Assembly (NCBI GenBank): GCA_031841125.1
Contig: CM063106.1
Location: 69,676,101 to 69,740,100 of the forward strand
Source of the DNA: Acanthococcus lagerstroemiae
Taxonomy: Eukaryota; Arthropoda; Insecta; Hemiptera; Eriococcidae
Direction: 5' to 3'
DNA: 64,000 bases
The translations under genes and the position numbers were made by a program. The notes beneath the pieces were generated by a model, which was given only the letters and a program-made list of their open reading frames with translations, searched no databases and was not told the origin of the DNA. Of the stretch, positions 1-13,107 are shown piece by piece. Every line of letters begins with the position of its first letter. Position 1 is the first letter of the stretch.

Positions 1-239
1 TTGAACATTTGGACATCATTTGAATTGAAATGAACCGTTCTTTGTCGCAGGAATCTGGGTGTGAGAATTAGCTTCTGTTCAGTGGGGGAGACGTGCTGAT
101 CAGCTCCTTAGGGAACTGCAGGTTACCAATTTCGAAGGGACGAGAAAGGGAGAAATAATTCCAAATTGTGAAGGAACGGAAGTGAATGGTCAGGTGCAAA
201 GAAACGTAGCAAAAGTTGAAAATCAGATGGCCTGGCATC

Positions 240-975
240 AATACAGCCTGGTGATCCGAAAACTGATTTAACATCTTCAAGTCTCTTCAATACTTGTTTG
301 TGACTCTTCAAGACTTCTTTAAGGTTCTTGCAATGTTTTACATTTTTCTAAATATTCGAGAATGTTTAAGACTTTTTACAAATCTTACGGACTCTGTCAA
401 CACTATCCCAAGCCCCGAGAGCTTTTAAAGATTTTTCAGATTCTTTGATATTTTCTGCACTTCTTTCAGAATCGTTGGGATATGTCTTTCATAACTACGT
501 TACTTGTTTTAGACTCTGTTAGATTCGATTCAGCCTGTTTGATATCCATATGGATGGGATTAGAACTATCTAGGACTCTTTTAGTTTCTAAAATCTTGTT
601 TAATATTTTTCAAGACTTCTGAGCGTATTTTTATTACTTCTAAGGATCATCGAGATTCGTTTCAAAACTATTCCTGGCTTGATTGAGATTTTCAAAGACT
701 ATTCTCGAACTTATTAAGCCTAATTGAGACTTTTTATACTTATTCGAAGTCCTTTGAAAATCCAGACGAGTTGAAGATTCTTTGAGATTAATTAAGATTT
801 TTCCAATCCTGCTTTAGATTTTTCAAGACTTTTAGGACTCGTACAAACATGACGAAAGCTTTTTGAGCCTATTCTATGATTCAATGAAACTTTTGAAACT
901 CTTCCAGGCTAGTTGAATGCTTATAGAGCTGGGTTCAATATTTCTTGAGACTCTATAAGGTTTTCTAAACTTGTT
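240..975. repeat. Degenerate AAGACT-rich low-complexity domain
   Basis: Short words such as TTCAAGACT, GACTCTT and AGACTTTT recur at irregular spacing through this block, with no open frame and no clear unit. The same texture appears at about 4430-4600, 18960-19236, 20225-20480, 22335-22700, 26750-27365, 27930-28385, 42610-42785 and 53520-53940. One pair of these blocks (22322-22505 and 42608-42785) aligns as inverted copies, so the texture probably marks decayed copies of one dispersed family. Bases 1-240 ahead of it hold nothing I recognise. Confidence 0.55.
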
Positions 976-2175
976 TGTTTTAGTGTTGAGTCTTGAAAAG
1001 TCTTACATAGGTCTAAAAGGGTCTCGTAACATCTGAAAGACCTTGAAAAAGTCTTTGTAGAGAGTAAAATAATTATCTTAAACAAGTTCGAAAAAACTGT
1101 AGAAATAATCTGGGATCATTCTAAACGAGTCCTAAAAAATAAAGTACGCCTGACAGAATTTAAAAAATGTATGAAAATAGTGTATCCCCCTCCCCATCCG
1201 GGGAAAAAAGTGAAAGTACCCATTTTACAACTCATATCAGCGAGGCGAGTCTTAAAAGGAGTTTTGTGAAATGTGAAATCCTGGAAGTGTCTGAGAAAGT
1301 TTATGTAGAAAGTAGAGTAATAATCTTAAATCTGAAAAATGATTTACAGATAGACTGGAAAAATTCTGCAAGGGTCCTGCAGAGTAAAATAGTCTGAAAA
1401 AATTAAAAGTACGTGTGGAAATATATTCCTTCCTTCCCCTCTCTTTCCCGGAAAAAAGTTGAAAATACGTATTTCACTGCTTTTTAACGAGTCTTGAGTC
1501 TTACAAGAGCCCGAAAGAGTCTCAAAAATTTTTTATAGAGACTGAAATAATAATCTCGTACTGAATGAAAAGTTTTAGAGATGGCCTTGCAGGATTCCGG
1601 AAGAGTTGTGAAGAATAAAATAAGTCTAATTTTAAAAACTAGGAGGATGAAGAATTTTGAAAGAGTCTTCAAGAGTAAAATGTTTAAAAATATTTTAAAA
1701 AACACAAAAAAAAAATAGGAGTATATACTTCCGACCCCCCTCCCCTTCACCCAGGCCAGAATTTATAAAATATCAATTTGATTGCTTATCTTAACGAGTC
1801 TTGAAGGATCTAGTAAAAGTTTCGAAGAGTCTTAAAAAAAATCTTTGCAGCGTTATGAACAGAAGCGCAAATAGGGCTCAGAACTGGGAGGGGAATTAAG
1901 CCCCCTTCTCATGAAGCAACCCACCGCATAATTTTCTTTGGTAATTTTTCAGTGTTGGAGGGGGGGGGGTCTATTTAGAAGTTTGAGGGGCTAAGCCTTC
2001 TAAGCCCCCCTCCCCCTCCTATATGCGCCTATGGTTATGAAGTTATAAAGAAAGAATAATGCTAAATACGAAAAAGTTTCTTCTGAAAGACTCTTGTTGA
2101 GTACAATACATACATCTGAAAAAACTTTGAAGAAGTACGGGGATAAATTCTCCCCCCCCCCCGGCTAGGAGGAAA
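975..2175. repeat. Tandem array of ~4 diverged ~250-bp units
   Basis: Each unit contains, in order, an 'aacgagtcttgaa' type start, 'gtagagagtaaaataat', an 'agtacg' word, a pyrimidine run ending in CCGG or CCAGG, and 'aaaaagtgaaaatacg'. The pyrimidine runs lie near 1185, 1428, 1734 and 2149; after removing the MITE at 1860-2033 and its extra target copy, spacing is roughly 230-310 bp. The units are strongly diverged, so the array is old. No coding potential is seen. Confidence 0.6.
1860..2033. mobile_element. hAT-type MITE, 174 bp, perfect 8-bp TSD
   Basis: The element begins CAGAAGCGCAAATAGG and ends with the complement of CATAGGCGCATATAGG, so its ends are inverted repeats with a few mismatches. 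GTTATGAA occurs directly before it (1852-1859) and directly after it (2034-2041), a perfect 8-bp duplication as expected for hAT transposition. The inside is G- and C-run DNA with no ORF. It interrupts the fourth unit of the tandem array and is therefore younger than the array. Confidence 0.85.
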
Positions 2176-4429
2176 GCAAAAAAAGAAATCATTCGCTCCA
2201 CTCACCGCTATAGTCTTACCTGTTGGAGCTCATTTTTATTTTTATTTTATTTTTTATTTTTTTACTTATAAAATTATAAGCTGTCCCAGTCTCTTTGAAA
2301 ATTTGTCTGTTGGCGTTACTGTCCAAAGCCACTCAGTTCTTCAGTTCTTAAGTCTAGAAACCTACCAGCTCTACTAAACTGATTATTATTCCGCTTGATG
2401 AAATGGTAAGATCTTGAAGCTTGGTTTGATAAAGTTAACAGATCTCCTCTACTTCTTGAGAACATGCCTTGACTTTCGACTTCCGATCACTCACAAACGA
2501 CACAAAAATGGAATTACAAAGAAATCTATCCCTTCGCATCCAAACGCTCATATTATGGAAAACGCAAAAATTGTTTTCTCAAAAATACGAGTATCCAAAT
2601 TGTATGTCGAGTCAATAAAATTTCACGAATTGTCATCGCTTTTCAGAAAAAAACTAAAAAACTGTAGAAAATGTTTTATAAAATGATAGTGTTATTTTTT
2701 AACATTTTTGGAGGGAGAGGTAGAACATAGAAGGGGGGAGGGGGGTAAATAAAGAGAGAAATGAGAAAAATGACAATCATGATGGATACTATTTTTCCAA
2801 TTTGTGGATTTTTCGAGTTTTGCAAGAGAAGAGTTTAGTCTGCCCCGGAGCATGGGTAAACGAAATCACAGAACAGCGCATGTATTAATTAACTGAACAG
2901 CAAAAGTAAGTTTTTGTGAGTCCAAACATAAACTGTAACTAAACAGAGCGGATGTCCTGCCTGGTCAGTTGAGGGAGAAATAGGAGAGTGAGTCATGAGA
3001 ATAGAAGAAGATGAATGCGGTTTTGAAAATATCACGTACAGGAGTTCATGTATGCAATTGACAAAAGACGTTCCGAAAATGCTCGTATTGTACTTCGGAG
3101 AAAGTAGCCAGATAGGACAATTTATACGAAAATGTACATTAGAGAGAAGAGACCGCAAACTTTTTCCTATGGAGAGGGAGTGGAAGAGACTATTGACCTG
3201 TCAAACTGATTTTCCCAATGGCTTGTCTGGTCCCACTGTGCCTCTGACTTGGAAATACATAGAGCAGCAAACAAGGGAAAACCACCGCAGTATAAGCGGT
3301 CAACAAAATCCAGTTGCGAAGAGCTTTCGGACACGAAGTCTATAATATGAAATTAAGTCGATGTGGCTGCAAGTTGCACCCACAGATGAAACTCGCACTG
3401 ATAATCATTCTCAATCTCGACAAAATTACTCGCGTAATTTCGAACAAGAGGGTGGTAACATAGGTATTAACTTTTTGGGCATAAGATAGGAAACACTCGT
3501 AAGTTACAAAACAGATACCATCATCGTCCAAATTGCCAAACATTAATACGGAAGCTGTTGCTTTCAACGATTTTCAAACTTGCTCGCCTTCGAGCTTCGA
3601 GGCACTAATCGTCATCGAATGTCATTAAACTTTGCAACCCGCTAACGACCCTGCCTCGAGCTCGACCCAACGCACGTGAATCCGTGAATCGTTAGCATTT
3701 CACGACCTGTCTTCCTTTTCGCCGGTGAAAATCTAATTGCAAAGGATACGAATTAGGGGTCTACAATCATTCGTCTTATTCTGTCGCTGTGAAGACGTAA
3801 ATTCATCAGTTATCCGGCAAAGCCGTAAACATCCGTCCTCATCAACATCGTCCTGCCGCGCCGCTTCATGCCCATCTCGAAGATGAATTTCACTCCTAAG
3901 GTAGCGAAAAAGTTTTAATTCTTTTTTGCTGTAATACGTATACTTTTTTTCTCCTTCTTTTATTTACCCCGGATAAGAAGTTTGACACTGCGACACGCGA
4001 CAGTTCGAAACAGTCTTGTTTCAATGTTTGTGTAAGATAATCAGACTAAAGGTACAACATTTGGAAGCCCGTAGGACAGCTAATGATGGGATGGCACTGG
4101 AAAAGCCTCTTGTCAATACACTTCAAAAAAGAAATATGTACTCAATAATGTGTATACATAATATTTGCTTAGAAAGCTCCGCCTGTGTCTCCAGAAGTGT
4201 AATAAGTTCGTCTTCCATGAAGTAAACATTTTAGTCACGGTCCTGGTTTGTTATATTCTATATTCCCTTCCTAAGTTCAAATCACTACCTTACACAGATC
4301 GCCCCGGAACAGTATTTTCTCATTTTCTAAAGAAGAGGACAACCGCCTCCATTGTCTCCTTCATCGACATACCCTTGAAGACATTAATAAGATGAAATAA
4401 AATAATAGAAACTGCCTAGCTAAGATAGA
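2176..4429. other. Non-coding stretch, no recognised gene
   Basis: I find no recognisable protein or repeat here. An open frame at 2995-3345 has no family resemblance that I can name. From about 3585 to 3900 the sequence is richer in CpG and looks unlike the surrounding transposon debris; it could be conserved non-coding DNA, which only a cross-species alignment can show. Confidence 0.4.
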
Positions 4430-4884
4430 AGAATTAAATTTAAAATTGCTTCGAAAAATGTAGAGAAGTCTTATGAAGTCTCAAACAAGCTTACGTAAGT
4501 CTTGGAAAGTCCCGATAAATCCAAACAAGATAGTATTGAAGAGTCGTACACACTTAAAGAATCATAAGGAAGTTTTAACTTGTCTGAGCAAGTCTTAAAT
4601 AAGTAGTTTGAAAAAGTTTTGGAGCGCTATAAACAAGTGTGAGAGGGTGTATAGGATTTTAAAAAGACGCAACATTATTATTGACACAGCCATGCAGAAA
4701 CGCAAGAATACAGCGTACAGCGAGCAGTATGAAGAAATGATAAGGGAAGCAGATCGTTTTTGTGTTATACATTGGTCAACACTGTTTTCCCATATTCGCA
4801 GCGCCCAATCAAGAGTAAGTCTGCCAGGGACGTACCGAAGAGTTTTTCCTTGTGTGTGTGTGGGGGGGGGGTGTGAAAGTCCCA

Positions 4885-5005
4885 ACTTCTCAACTTAAAA
4901 TTCCCAAGTATCAAATCCAAAAAAAAAAAAAAAGCTTTCGACTTGTTGGATTTTCCCAACTCTAATGAAATTTCCCAACTTCGGCTTACTGAAATGATAA
5001 ATTTT
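4885..5005 (-). repeat. Dispersed GTTGGGAAATTT repeat, copy 1 (minus)
   Basis: Read on the minus strand this block contains AGTTGGGAAATTT, then AGTTGGGAAAATCCAACAAG, a long T run, and ATACTTGG-GAATTTT. The same order of words occurs on the plus strand at 24993-25145, next to the LINE. A weaker relative is near 54000. The stretch from 4600 to 4885 and from 5006 to 5313 holds no recognised gene. Confidence 0.65.
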
Positions 5006-5313
5006 CCTAACTGCTGAGTAAAAAATTTCCTACAAGGGGGAAGTTCCCCCTTCTCCCTATCGGTATGTCCTTCTTGAATTCACCTACTGAACCATGTACG
5101 CAGCAGTAGGAGATGACGGCTATGCAAAGCGATATGCCCGACCACTCTACCAGAAAAAAATCATTCCAATGTTAGTCGAGCCAGGAAGAAGGCAATCAGT
5201 TAATTCCAAGAGTCATAATAAGTGTCAGTGCTGACACCTCTACATGAAAACATAAAACTTAGAAATCATTAAGCTCAATATGAAATTTTCATACTAGAAT
5301 GTTGCGATATGGC

Positions 5314-5498
5314 CAATGGCGTAACAAACGAAACTCGCCGCCCAGAAACAAAGAATGTTTGCCGTTGCTATCCCCCCCCCCTCAGTACAATTCAGTTTTG
5401 TAACTTTGTAAAATTTTTTAGGAGAAAATTTCCTGCATTTTGGAAGAAGTGCCGCCTGGAGACATGTCACGCTGGTCTCTCTCCTAGTTGTGCCACTG
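5314..5498. mobile_element. Small hAT-type MITE with CAGTGGCG-like ends
   Basis: The left end reads CAATGGCGTAACAAACG and the right end, complemented, CAGTGGCACAACTAG. The flanks GATATGGC (5306-5313) and AATATGGT (5499-5506) agree at 6 of 8 positions, both differences being transitions, so they look like a decayed 8-bp target duplication. The interior has a C run and no plausible gene. Confidence 0.6.
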
Positions 5499-5506
5499 AA
5501 TATGGT

Positions 5507-8500
5507 AGGTAACATGATAAAATTCAAGGAACAGGAAGCAATACTGCACATTTCCGGGAGTAGTACACTCAATTGCTTGAGAAAAATAATAAGTACAAAG
5601 GACCATAGTAACTGAACAGAATAAGCTTCCAATTTGAAATGGTATGTGTAACGCAGTTAATTTTTAATAATTTAGTCTAGTATACCTAACCTTTGTTGTT
5701 CCACCTTAGAAATGAGTGATCGAAATATTTGACACAAAACTGTATAGAACTCCAAAGATGTTTATTAAGGCGCATGGTAGACACTATCGCATCATGTGCA
5801 CGCAAATCCATCTATCTGGCAGCACTGAGAAAGTATGCTCTGTCAGGTTTTGTGCAGTAGGAACACATGCAGAAGCGACGATGCGAGAGGCTACATAATC
5901 GACAACTAAGACATTGGCGGGAAAAGACTAACGGGAAGAGGTGCCCCCACTACCCGTTTTATCACCCTCCAGGATGAATAACCACGCCTTCAGCTGCGTT
6001 GTTGTTGTTGTTGTTGTTATCATTTTTAATGATGCGCTATGAACTTGAGACTAAGAGATGTGATTCGAATCCTCGAAAGAATAAAGAATTTCAATTCCAT
6101 CCATATTTTTGAGTTCTGAGGAGATAGAGGAGGATTTGTAATAAATTATTGTGCGCACAAATTATAGTCCAGGTGATGGCAGTGATTCTGATGAATGACA
6201 TTTGTAATTTTCATAGATGTTGAGCTGGTTTGGATTTACATTCACCCCCTCCCCGGCTCCCCCCTGATGCCGGTTCCTCTAAGCATGTACTCATAATTTG
6301 TGCTTTTCCAAAGAAGTACGTCACTGCACAGTTTATTAAGTGAATATACTATTCCAAAAGGCGCTTAGTCCAAAACGGTTGTCTCCAAAACGGAACCAAA
6401 GACCGAGACAAAGAATTTCTTAGAAACGGGTCTCGAACACACGAAATCTTTGAACACACATACAGTGACAGATTAGGTATTTTTTATTATTCTAATATGG
6501 TCATATTTCCACATTTGACCAGCAGATGTCGCTAAAATCACATTTTCGATTGAATGGGGTAAGCACTTTCTGGAATTGGTATCTTTAATCTACTGTCTTA
6601 TAAGTAGACAGAATTTTATTACGACAGGGGGAAGGGGTGTAATCTCACTGGATAGAAAACTGTAATTTTTCTAAATGAAGAATTAACTATGGGGAAAGAG
6701 TAGTAGTATATGCTGTTATATATAAATTGCAACGAAAAGGCGAAAAAGATGGTCGTGGGGGCGGTTTACACATATCTGTTGCATCTACCAACAGTATTCT
6801 CATCAAAATGATCCATACTGTATTGATACTAAATTTGGAAAAACAAATTTTGCATAAATTTGCCCCTTTACGTAAACAGTACCATTGAGAATTATTCAAG
6901 TTATAATTCTAGAGTTAAGTACTCTGTCCAAGGGTAGTGTAATTTAAGACTGTAAATAAACATAACTAAGATATGCGCTCCTAATTGAACTTCTTGAATT
7001 GTTTTTTACAGCGAAAAGTATTAAGGAGAGCTCTTTTCCATCCCTCAACAAGAAGAAAACTGAATAGTATCGGGATGAACGTTAAAAAAGCTCCAGAAAC
7101 TGTCGCATAGGTGAAAATCAATGAGTTGAGTCATGTTGATCGCTACACCGTTAAAGATATCTTAATTTTCAACAGAGACCTACAGCCGGCATTATAACCC
7201 GAGCCGCTCTGAGCTGGTGTCAGCTCCCGAACAAATCTGAATTCAGCTCTGACGTCGGCTCTAATAAGCAATTTTTCCAAACTACCTCTGACTCCGCCAA
7301 AAATGTGGTTTTAGTCTAGGCTCCGGCAATTTGTGTATGTGTGTGTGTGCGCGGGGGAAGGGGTTGGTCAGACATGGAAAGGCAAGGAAAGAGGGTAATT
7401 TAAGTATCCAAGAGTTGGTGCTAGAAATTGGGTCCGGCTTCAGGGAATAATTTTTTTCAGACTTCACCTCCAGTTCCGAATTTTTAGGAAAATAGTCGAC
7501 TTTGAGGTCTCCGGCTTTATGGTTTTCAGAATAATTGAATAAATAGACGACCAATCGCTGAGAACTTTCAAGAATTCTTCGCTTACCTACTTACTACCCC
7601 TATGTTGAGGGCATAAAAATGATTCCAATAATTAGCGAAGGAAGGAGGGAGTCATTCAACTTTTACATATTCTAGATTTCATTTTCCGTATTTTTTCTTT
7701 TTGGATCCGCTACTGGACAGAATTGGCTTCTGCCATTTCCCTCCCCAAAATAATCGTCTGGATCCGCTCCTGGGACAGAGATGAAAGAAATTAGGTAAAA
7801 CTTGTGAAATGAGAAATTTACACAAATGAAAGGCATAACAGAATCGACAGAATTGACAGAAATGAAAACGATGATAGGTGGGTCATTCTCTCTAACAGAA
7901 TGTGTTGCTACCAGCAAATTTTGGACCCTAACTTTCGATTTTCTCTTTTGTGTGGGTGAAAGGGGGGTTGTTTTTAGTTACACAATCCGCAACAAATTCC
8001 ACCAATACAATCTATCAGACAGGGCAATTATCATCTTCTGAATGAAAAAACATAGGGAGGTGTCCACCGTTGTGAATCATCTTGTCTTAATACCTGTTAT
8101 ATATTTTTTTAAATTTTTGTTCCATTTTGTTCTTCCCCCAATAAGAAATATTGGAACTATATGCGAGGATGAAGTTCAGTTTGCTGTCAGTGACTTCAGA
8201 TTTCTAGAAGGAATGGCGTAAAATTCTGTTACCAGAGTTTTCAGTCATTGTTGTGGTCAATCTTTGACAGGTGCAAAGATATGTTTTCAACGCAACAAAT
8301 GGCAATACTGAAACAGTATCGATCCCTGAACATGATTCAGGTGCCAGATCATAGTTATTAGCGCATGTGATAGCACCGTTTTCCAAAATTTCGTAAAAAT
8401 GGAAACGCTTGCGGCTGTTTTGTCCATAGTCGTGGATACCAGTCCTTTCGCCATGAACAAGTTGTCTATCGTCGTGGACAAAAGTCATCCCTTCTCCCTA

Positions 8501-10979
8501 AATTTTGATGCTCTGGCTTTATAAACTGGTTGAATATTCTCTATTACATTATCAATTAAGTATTATGGGGGGGGGGGGAGTCTAATAAAAAAAAAATCCT
8601 ACCTCAATATTCTCAGTTTCTGAAGAATGACTGAGGCATCGGGCTGTCAGAACTGGCAAACTGACAGAAATAAACGAAATGGCCGACATAAGCATACTAT
8701 TTTGCCTAACCTAATCTAAGCATAATATTTTGCCTAACTCATCGCCAACTCGCACTGACAATTTGGCTCCAGCTAGTTTCTTGCAGCTACCGACTTACAG
8801 AGTCAAAACCATTTTGCATCTTTCCTGTAGATTTCACTCTCAACATACACGAGGTGCAAAGTACCTAAGAAGAAACGATCAAAGGGCCAAAAATTAAAGT
8901 CCATTTGAAATGACTACCTTTAGCAGAGTTTTTAAGCTACCGAAAAGTAGGAAGAGACTCCCAAGGCACATTACCCACTCCCCTGTCAAACCCACTGAGT
9001 ACTGCAGTTACCTTAGTGTCTCGTACAAACAATTTTCCGACACAAATTTGGATGCAACGCTCACACTGAGTAATGGAGTGCGTTTACCTGCCTACGACTC
9101 TAATTCGTGAATTCCAATTAGATGGTAGTTACCGCGAACTTCATCTCCGTCGAAAGGGGTTTTATTGGCCACGTGCGTTTGGAGTTCGGTTAAGACTACG
9201 AATTTCGCTGCAGAGCTGTCAATGTCGAAGGGACGGATGCGACTAATTTGCAAGCATGGTTAGAAGTGCCCAACCCCAAGTTTAATTCCTTCCCTGCCTT
9301 TAATTTTCCGAACTCGCATACCAATTTTGACGTTTCTGGAGGTGATGACAGAGAAGCACTTACAATTTTTCGGTGAAATTCCTGCACTTTTTCATCCGGC
9401 TTGGCCGCCGGCGATTATTTGCGTATTCGGTCCGGCATAATCGCGCATAATTCGCGTTTGGAATTTCAATTAACTCGGTAAAATAACAATTTCGGGTCGT
9501 GCGTAGAACTCGATAAGCGATTAAAAATCATAATATCGCCCTTCCCTTTATTTTGATTAATTCCGAAAGGAAATTACATGCGAGTGGCGAAAACTTTTCA
9601 AATATACTACCCTTTATGTAGTCGAAAATCACCCTTTTAAATAAAGTGTTATCACCGGTAAGCTAGTGTTTTTCCCATCTTTTTTTTTTTTTGTTTCTTT
9701 TTCCGGAAAAATCATTCCACGCGAGTTTCAATATCGAACGTATTTTCGCATTGATTAATTTCATTTCGACGTAATAATGTTTGATAATAAAACTAATCCG
9801 CGTTCGCAGGCTGGAAAAAATATAGAGGCTGAAATGAAATTACGTTAGTAATTAATTTTTAGCATCGGTAAAAGCCGCGTCAATCGTGTTATTTAACCAG
9901 TTTACTCTCGAGAATTCATTTTTGAAAGTTTCAAAATGAAGTGGTTTTTGTATGGGTGATCGTGTAGCCTGTAGGATGTATTTAGTTCGGATGATGCCGT
10001 ATCTACGCAGCTCTTTTGAACCTGGGTCTACGGATTTTTTTCAATTTGTGGTTATTATGGGGTACGCGAGTGCCTTCTCCCCCTGAAGTACCAGGTCCAC
10101 GACATGACGCATGCACTACAGGTTCTTCAATGTGTTTCAGATCTTATGGTCATATTTAAGTAATTTTGCGGCGGGAAAATGAGAGTCAGTTTTCATCGAC
10201 AACCATTATATGTTCGAGACTTAAATTGTCGGCCGAATTCGACCCTAATTCACCTGATAATCAGTACGACGGCGAGTAGAACTTTTCTCGGTGCGGCGAA
10301 CTTGCTGGAAGAATAAAACGACCCGAGGAAAAAGAACGTAATCAGATGCAAATGTAATACATTTATTACAAAATATGCAAAAATATGCGAAATAAAAGTG
10401 GTGTCATTTTTTGCGGGACAACGAGGAGAGCATTTATCTGTCTACGGAAATTAGTTGGCACTTCGTTCAACAAATATGCATTTGCATATAATTCTGCACT
10501 TTTTCGCTTATCTCGCCTGCAACGGCGCATTTATGACGAAATTCTTCCAATCGTCAACTGGGTCAAGTTTGAAACATCAGTACAGGATAAGGGGTTTCCG
10601 CCTATTTTCGTATAATATTGATCTAAGCTGCATCGGCTCTGCAATCGAGTTGTACGCTAGGCGTACCTCGGAAAGCGAAGAGAAACAATTTGATAATACA
10701 CACCGTAGTTGGCATTTTTTTTGGAGGGGGTAGTCAGCAAAAGTGCTAAAAAATTTCAGTTACAGCTTAAAAAAAATAAGTTTTCGCTTTCAGTTTTTCT
10801 GACTGGCCATTCAAATTTGCCAAATACTGATTTTTCAAATAACATTCGGCCATCCCCTTTCCTCTTCTGCTCGCTCTACTTCTACTACTTTGCACATAAT
10901 ATATTACTCTGATTTTGTTTCTCCCTTTTTGCCAGGAACATCATTCATTGATATTCTGTTGCGAAAATTATATTGCATT
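5507..10979. other. Long stretch without a recognised gene
   Basis: Contents that can be named are small: a GTT microsatellite at 5999-6019, a block at about 7190-7540 rich in CTCCGGC and GCTCTGAC words, a short GT run near 7335, a local duplication of an 'agcata-tattttgcctaac' phrase at 8690-8745, and a G run at 8568. From about 9120 to 9900 the DNA is CpG-containing, non-repetitive and lacks long ORFs, a texture compatible with intronic regulatory sequence. Open frames of 60-95 codons are scattered on both strands without family signatures. Confidence 0.45.
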
Positions 10980-11243
10980 TTCTCCACTTAAGTCATTGCT
11001 ATAAATTCAAGTCATTTCTTTCATTTTGGTAACTACTTGAGATTCTGTAATTCCTTAAGTTTACTATTTTCGTTATTCGGATTAATTCTGTTATTTTCGT
11101 TATGTCTCGTACTTCGGTCATTTCTATTTATTCTTCGATTCTACCCAACAGTTTTTCAATTCATTTCAATTCTGCCACTTCTCTCAATTCCGCCATTTCT
11201 TCATAAGTAGATGCAAGATGCAATGATGCGATGCATGATGCAA

Positions 11244-12259
11244 TAAGGGTGTCCCTTATTTTACAAGTTTTCGCTAATTGATTAGGTGCGCATTGAAATT
11301 TGTTCCAATGGACCTAGAAACTCGCCATAAAAAAATTTGAGATCAATCTGAGGTCATTAACCCGTGTCGCTTTGATCTTAAAGTTATGTGTAATACTGAG
11401 ATTTTGCAAAAAAAACCGCGAATATCTCGGAACATATCAACTTCAGGGCCAAAATGTATGTAACATAAAATGTTCCTTGTTAAATTTCCTATAAAAAAGA
11501 TTCCGTACAACTTTTCTCTAGAAAGCATATTTACCGAAATAATCGCAAAAATGTGTGAAAGTTTCGAGGAACGTGGCTTTTGTTATTTTTTCTTTTATAA
11601 CTGATCTTTACTAGCTGAATCGCAGTTATCTAAAAAAAAGATACTCACTTTAGGACCAAAATGCAAATAACATAAAATGTTCCTCGTTAGAAAAAGATTC
11701 GATAGGTGCCACTTTTCTTTAGAAAACATATTTTTCGAAAATTCCACGCATTTTTGCGATTATCTTGATAAATATGTTTTCTAAAGAAAAGTTGTCTGGG
11801 ACCTTTTTATAGAAAATCTAACGAGGAATATTTTATGTTATTTGCATTTTGGTCCTAAAGTGAATGTATTTTTTAGATAACTGCGATTTAGCTAGTATAT
11901 AAAGATCGGTTATGAAAGAAAAAATAACAAAAACCACGTTCTTCGAAAATTTCACACAGTTTTGCGATTATATCGGTGAATGTGCGTTCTAGAGAAAAGC
12001 TGTATTGAATCTTTCTCGCAGAAAATTTAACAAGGGACATTTTATGTTAGATACATCTTGGTCCTGAAGTTGATATGTTCCGAGGTATTCGCGTTTATAA
12101 AATCTCAGTATTACACATAACTTCATGGTCAAAGCGACACAGGTTAATGACCTCAAATTGAGCTCAAATTTTCTATGCCGAGTTTCTAGGTCCATTGGAG
12201 CTAATTTCAGTGCGTACCTAATCGATTGGCGAAAACTTGTAAAATAAAGGACACCCTAA
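11244..12259. mobile_element. Fold-back (palindromic) transposon, ~1.0 kb
   Basis: Almost the entire 1016 bp is a palindrome: arms of about 507 bp pair across a centre near 11752 (around CGCATTTTTGCG). The tips read TAAGGGTGTCC and, complemented, TTAGGGTGTCC, continuing into TTATTTTACAAGTTTTCGC on both sides. Each arm itself contains two related subunits (GACCAAAATG, then TAACATAAAATGTTCCT, then CTTTTCT-TAGAAA), giving four related blocks. GATGCAA before and GATGCAT after may be a target duplication, but the left flank is itself GATGCA-rich. No transposase ORF is present, so it is non-autonomous; its superfamily is not recognised. Confidence 0.85.
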
Positions 12260-12496
12260 GATGCATCTTCAGTCACTCATTTCCGCATCATTCGCTTATT
12301 TGTCTTGTTTCTATTATTTCTACCATTTCTACCATTTCTGCCATTTCTGTACTCATGTTCTGCCAGTTATATCTTTCTTTCCTTCCAATCATGTTATTTC
12401 TACCTGTGTTACCTTGTTTTTATTACTACTGTTTCCATGTAGCATTTCTTCAATTTCTGCCCTTTACATATCCGTTTCAATTCAATCAGTTTTTTC

Positions 12497-13107
12497 CACG
12501 ATTGGCAGGTAAGATACATTTTACATGTTCATTTTACATATAAAATAGCTTTTCATTTTACATTTTACATGTGAAATGAGTCAAAATGTGTAAAAAAATT
12601 GAAGTTCAATTTTTCAATAAAAATTTAAGACTTGCATACAATCGGAACTACAGTCAAAAATGGTCGGTCCCCTTATCATACAATTTTATAATTTATACCC
12701 GTACTCTTCAAATTCACTATAGGTAACTCATAGGAAAGAAGAATATTTTATACATGACTTTTTAGGCTTATGCTGTCTGGTTTTTCAAATTTTATTCTAA
12801 CTTAATCATTCCACCGTACTTGACCCTTTTATCCTCCTCCCCTCAACTTACCAATAGTCACATTCCTCATAATAGCCCACTGAGTTAATATCAGTTATTT
12901 TTACTTTTTCTAACTTGGACAAGAAAGTACTTAATATATCAATCTCATTTTTTATAAGGAATCTGATATTTGAAACAAGTAATAAAGTGAATAAATCAAA
13001 TCACGTTGAAGTTTAATCGTGCATCCATTTTACATTTCTTTTAAATTTTACTTGAATCTTATGCAAAATGCAAAATAAATCATTTTACATGTAAAATGTC
13101 AAACCTG
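12497..13107. mobile_element. Non-autonomous hAT element, 611 bp, perfect 8-bp TSD
   Basis: GTTTTTTC lies at both 12489-12496 and 13108-13115. The left end starts CACGATTGGCAG and the complemented right end CAGGTTTGACATTTTACATG; both ends carry several ATTTTACATG/CATGTAAAAT palindromes just inside. The ends agree with the general hAT pattern of CAGGGTTG-like termini. There is no transposase reading frame, so it would depend on an element elsewhere. It sits in the degenerate TTTCTGCCA array. Confidence 0.8.

Noticed and set aside
2995..3345. 116-codon plus-strand frame
   Set aside because: No recognisable domain; overlaps an antisense frame of similar length; ordinary chance length for this much DNA.
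6000..6020. GTT repeat as a functional element
   Set aside because: A short ordinary microsatellite without context.
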